Below, piece by piece: positions 61,095-64,000 of a DNA stretch of 64,000 nt (the first letter of the stretch is position 1; each line of letters opens with the position of its first letter). The stretch comes from Gemmataceae bacterium (GTDB taxonomy: Bacteria; Planctomycetota; Planctomycetia; Gemmatales; Gemmataceae), in the NCBI GenBank assembly GCA_019694755.1, contig JAIBBI010000013.1, positions 1 to 64,000 of the forward strand, given 5' to 3'. The position numbers and the translations under genes were made by a program. The notes beneath the pieces were generated by a model. That model searched no databases. It had not been told where the DNA came from and saw only the letters and a program-made list of their open reading frames with translations.

Positions 61095-62147
61095 TTATTT
61101 CTGCGGCTTGCGCTCGCCGAGTTTCAACTCGACGGGCTCGAGCCGATCGCCCCGGCGGACTTCGAGTTTGATGACCTGACCGGCATGCGTCCGGCTCATG
61201 ATGGCGCGGAACGCCGCGACGCTGATCACCGGTTCGCCGTCTACGTACACGATCAGATCATCCGGGCGTAATCCCGCGGCCGCGGCCGGCGAGCCGGGGA
61301 CGGTCTCTTCCACATAGGGCGGCGTGCGCTCGACGACATTGGGAACCAGCACGATGCCGTGGTATCCGCCGTCGCCCGCGCTCTTCTCAGGCTTCGCCGT
61401 CGGCTTGTACTGCCCGCGCATGCCCAGCGACACGAACTCGGCGAGGCTCACAATCCGCTTCGCTTCGCCGTCGCGGACTTCGATTCGTGCCTGGACCGGC
61501 ACGGCATAGTTCACCCAGGTGTCGGCGGCCGCGTTCCGAAGTTCCTTGCCGATCAAGCCGAGCAGCGTCCCGCTCCGCGAAACGAGCGCTCCCCCGGCCG
61601 CCCCCGGGTTGTTGGTGACGGCGTCGAGCACATACACCTCGCCGGTGTACGGGGCCTCGAAGATTCCGCGCTGCAGCGGCAGGCGAGTGTACGCCTGGAT
61701 GACGCCCCGCTGCACGCTCATCGCCTCGTCGCGGGTTGCGATCTCGAAGCAGTTGGTGAATCCGAGGATCCAAGTCCCCGGCAGGGCGAGTGGCCGAGCC
61801 GCGGCGGCGGCCACGTCGAAGAAAGGCAGATCTTCGACCATCTCCACCTTGATCAGCGCGGCATCCAGCGCGGGTTCGATGACCACAAGTTTGGCGGAGC
61901 AACGCCGGCCGTCGGGCAGGTGGACGCGGAGTTCGGGCGTGTCGAGCAGGCTCCCGGCCGCGGTGAGGACGTAGCCGTCGGGCGAGACGACAATCCCGGT
62001 TCCGTACGCGACCACGCCGCGAAAGCCGCCGGAGCCGAACACCTTCACCATCCGGGCGTTGGTCGCCTGGGCGATGGTGGCGTAGCGGTCCTGAGCCGGG
62101 GCCGCGGCAGCCAGGAATACCAGGGCGATCGTCGCGCGGATCTTCAT
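61095..62147 (-). CDS. Secreted trypsin-fold pseudo-protease with PDZ domain
   Basis: A protein of 350 residues with a signal peptide (residues 1-18, IRATIALVFLAAAAPA). The trypsin-like domain at about 25-230 retains the Asp (EPALDAALIKVEM) but has LTAAGSLLD where active HtrA proteins have TNxHVV, and NNPGAAGGAL where they have GNSGGPL, so both His and Ser are missing. A C-terminal PDZ domain is present at about 255-340 (YVEETVPGSPAAAAGLRPDDLI). I chose the ATG at 62147, which overlaps the stop of the upstream HtrA-like gene (ATGA); the open frame extends further to 62501, but only within that upstream gene. Likely a substrate-binding or regulatory protein. Confidence 0.87.
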   Translation of the reverse strand: MKIRATIALVFLAAAAPAQDRYATIAQATNARMVKVFGSGGFRGVVAYGTGIVVSPDGYVLTAAGSLLDTPELRVHLPDGRRCSAKLVVIEPALDAALIKVEMVEDLPFFDVAAAAARPLALPGTWILGFTNCFEIATRDEAMSVQRGVIQAYTRLPLQRGIFEAPYTGEVYVLDAVTNNPGAAGGALVSRSGTLLGLIGKELRNAAADTWVNYAVPVQARIEVRDGEAKRIVSLAEFVSLGMRGQYKPTAKPEKSAGDGGYHGIVLVPNVVERTPPYVEETVPGSPAAAAGLRPDDLIVYVDGEPVISVAAFRAIMSRTHAGQVIKLEVRRGDRLEPVELKLGERKPQK

Positions 62148-63901
62148 GATTTGGGGAGTTGGTAGGTGCGAATGAGCAACGTGCCGTAATGCTGATCGCC
62201 GAACTGGATGTCGATCCGGTGCGGGAGCTTTCGGCCGCCGGTCTCCTTCAGGCTGCCGAAGCTGATTTCGCACGGGTCTTCTCCGCGGGCCTGCGAGACT
62301 TCGCCGCCGAGCAGTCGGCCGTCGGCCGCGTAGTACCACTTGCCCTTCACGGCGGCGTGTTCGGTGCGAAGCACCCCGGCATCGATGCGGCGCAGCGCGG
62401 GGCGGCCCGGCTTGCCCTCCGTCGGGTAATACGGCTCGGTGCCACCGTGCGTGAATTCGCCTTCGAAACCTTTGGCCGCCTGCGTCTGCAGTCGGTGCCA
62501 ATGATAGAGGGCCATGAGGAGTCCGCCGCTACCGGGCGGGTCGCGAAGCTCGCGCGGGTCGGCCGCGGCCTTGAGCGGCTCCATTGCGAAGATCACGCCG
62601 GCGAGGTCCGCGCTGATGACCGTCTTGGTGGTCTTGTTCTCGGCATCGGGCCGTTCGGCAATCGTAATCTTGATCGGCTGCTTCTGACCCTTGCGCTCCA
62701 ACTCGCCCTCGATCACCCATTCCCCGGTCATGCCGGTGAAGTCGCCGTGACTCCGCGCCTTGGTCAGGAGCGTGTCGCGGGCCTGCTCGTTGAAATGGTA
62801 ATTGGCGTAGCCCGTCTTCGCCTTGAAGAGTTTCATCGCCTCGGCCGAGCGCTTTTCCGGCTCGGGCCGCGGGCCGCGCTCCGGGCGGGGGCCCCGCTCC
62901 TTCGGCTGGGCCTCCTCTTTCGGCAATAGCCCTTCAAGGCGGACCAGGATTTCCTTCTTCACATTGTCGCGGCGATAGGTCAGCGGTAGCCGCCAGCCCT
63001 TCGGGTAGATGCCGAGGACGTTCTTGTACTGGTTCACGCTCGTGACCGGCCGGCCGGCGAACTCGACGAGTTCGTCGTCCGGGTTCAGTCCCCGGCGGAA
63101 CGCGTCGCAATCTTCGATCATCGCCTGCACGAGGATCTTCGGCGTCGGGTCGTCTTCCGATTCCGTGGTCTTCACCGTCGCGCCGAGCGTGGCGTGGTCG
63201 GTGTCGATGCCGGCATAGAGGTGCCCGAGGAAGTTCTTGATCTGGTTGATGCTGATGGCATAGCCGACGCCGGAGTTCACCCGACCGCGCTTCTCGAAGC
63301 TTCCCCGGCCGTTGATGCCGATGAGCTCGCCGGCGTCGTTGAACAGCGGGCCGCCCGAATTGCCCGGGTTGATCGAAGTATCGATCTGAATGCAATCGGT
63401 GTACTCGAGCAGCGTCCCGGCCGGGTACTGATACCGGTGGACGCCGCTGACCATGCCGAACGTCACGGTCGGCGTGAAGTCGGTCGCCACGAGGAACGGG
63501 TTGCCCATCGCGATCGACCAGTCGCCCGCCTGCACCTTGTCCGAATCACCCATCGGCACGAAAGGAAACGGCTTGTCCTTTTCCTTCGGCAGCAGCTTGA
63601 TCAGGGCGACATCGCCGACGCGGTCGAGCCCGACCAGCACGGCGTCGTAAAGAACGCCGTCGGCGAGGCCGCACTTCATCGTGGGGCCGACACCCTGCAC
63701 GACGTGAAAGTTCGTGAGCGCGAAGCCGGCCGGGTCGATGAGCACGCCCGAGCCGCCGCCCTGGCCGCCGTTGGCGAACACGGCGACTACGGCGGGACGA
63801 ATCTTCCCGACCACGGCAATCCGCCGGGCTTCCGCCTCGCGCACAATGTCCGGCGGCGCGGCCCCCGCGACAAGCCCGGCCAGTATCAGTGCATACCTCA
63901 T
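62144..63901 (-). CDS. Secreted HtrA/DegP-like serine protease with PDZ domain and long C-terminal domain
   Basis: A 585-residue exported protease. Residues 1-15 are the signal peptide (MRYALILAGLVAGAA). The trypsin-like domain, about 25-230, has a complete triad: His in FALTNFHVV, Asp in DRVGDVALIKL and Ser in NPGNSGGPLFNDAG. A PDZ-like region (about 235-325) contains FRRGLNPDDELVEFAGRPV. A charged Pro/Arg/Glu linker (about 330-350) leads to a C-terminal domain of about 230 residues (MKLFKAKTGYANYHFNEQ, GEWVIEGELERKGQKQPIKI, IDIQFGDQHYGTLLI) that I cannot assign and that may bind substrate or the cell surface. First gene of a three-gene operon whose other two protease domains are degenerate. 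The ATG at 63901 faces about 100 bases of upstream sequence. Confidence 0.93.
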   Translation of the reverse strand: MRYALILAGLVAGAAPPDIVREAEARRIAVVGKIRPAVVAVFANGGQGGGSGVLIDPAGFALTNFHVVQGVGPTMKCGLADGVLYDAVLVGLDRVGDVALIKLLPKEKDKPFPFVPMGDSDKVQAGDWSIAMGNPFLVATDFTPTVTFGMVSGVHRYQYPAGTLLEYTDCIQIDTSINPGNSGGPLFNDAGELIGINGRGSFEKRGRVNSGVGYAISINQIKNFLGHLYAGIDTDHATLGATVKTTESEDDPTPKILVQAMIEDCDAFRRGLNPDDELVEFAGRPVTSVNQYKNVLGIYPKGWRLPLTYRRDNVKKEILVRLEGLLPKEEAQPKERGPRPERGPRPEPEKRSAEAMKLFKAKTGYANYHFNEQARDTLLTKARSHGDFTGMTGEWVIEGELERKGQKQPIKITIAERPDAENKTTKTVISADLAGVIFAMEPLKAAADPRELRDPPGSGGLLMALYHWHRLQTQAAKGFEGEFTHGGTEPYYPTEGKPGRPALRRIDAGVLRTEHAAVKGKWYYAADGRLLGGEVSQARGEDPCEISFGSLKETGGRKLPHRIDIQFGDQHYGTLLIRTYQLPKS

Positions 63902-64000
63902 CCACCGGCCCCCGGCGAAACCGTTGTCCTGATACCACGATACACATTCGCCGGGGGGTTGCCTATTCTTCCCAAGTAACGGCGGGTCAAACCGCGCTTC

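Noticed and set aside
62148-62501. N-terminal extension of the second protease-fold gene to 62501
   Set aside because: It lies wholly inside the upstream HtrA-like gene in another frame; a signal peptide begins exactly at the ATG at 62147.

Overview
The window comes from a GC-rich bacterium that looks like a planctomycete, most likely of the Gemmata/Fimbriiglobus group (Gemmataceae). This is inferred from gene content, not from a marker RNA gene. The pointers are a very large DUF4347/beta-helix/repeat surface protein, several cytoplasmic-plus-TPR Ser/Thr kinases paired with small sigma factors, a glycine-rich secreted protein of the kind often called protocadherin in these genomes, a MEMO1-family protein with a long N-terminal extension, and PDZ proteases in tandem. 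No tRNA, rRNA, CRISPR array, transposase or prophage gene was found.

Layout. 1-6073 (minus): RND efflux adaptor and pump, a LOG-family nucleotide phosphoribohydrolase and the 5' part of an ATP-dependent PEP carboxykinase. 6102-11043 (minus): a THUMP-like methyltransferase and a six-PAS histidine kinase/NarL response regulator pair. 11044-11443: non-coding, with a structured hairpin element. 11444-14368 (minus): K+ channel, glycine-rich secreted protein, NTF2-like protein. 14525-21857 (plus): a probable operon of two family-2 glycosyltransferases, a thioester-reductase-like dehydrogenase, an isopropylmalate dehydratase large subunit, a small membrane protein, a tagaturonate/mannitol-type dehydrogenase and a secreted lactonase. 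21868-26152: GT87 membrane glycosyltransferase, LptF/G permease, methyltransferase and DUF1445 hydro-lyase. 26172-39249 (minus): a GGDEF/HD-GYP-like protein and a 3,474-residue repeat protein. 39404-55944: a signalling island of four Ser/Thr kinases, two sigma factors and one atypical kinase-like protein, interrupted by rpsA, a cytochrome P450 and a secreted hydrolase-like protein. 56126-58904 (plus): DinB, MEMO1-like and HNH proteins, with a tandem hairpin element between the last two. 58946-63901 (minus): three secreted trypsin-fold/PDZ genes, only the first of which keeps a catalytic triad.

The most notable unexplained signal is a repeated hairpin (one copy near 11.3 kb, two tandem copies near 57.9 kb). 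Its outer and inner stems differ in sequence but stay paired, its spacers are of constant length, and its 13-base loop is nearly invariant. Read on the minus strand two of the three copies end in a U-run, so this may be a terminator-like or small-RNA motif. I do not recognise it. Other points worth attention are the active/pseudo-protease trio, the atypical kinase divergent from a sigma/kinase pair, a likely one-base frameshift at the end of the RND adaptor gene, and a 490-base exact direct repeat inside the giant gene.
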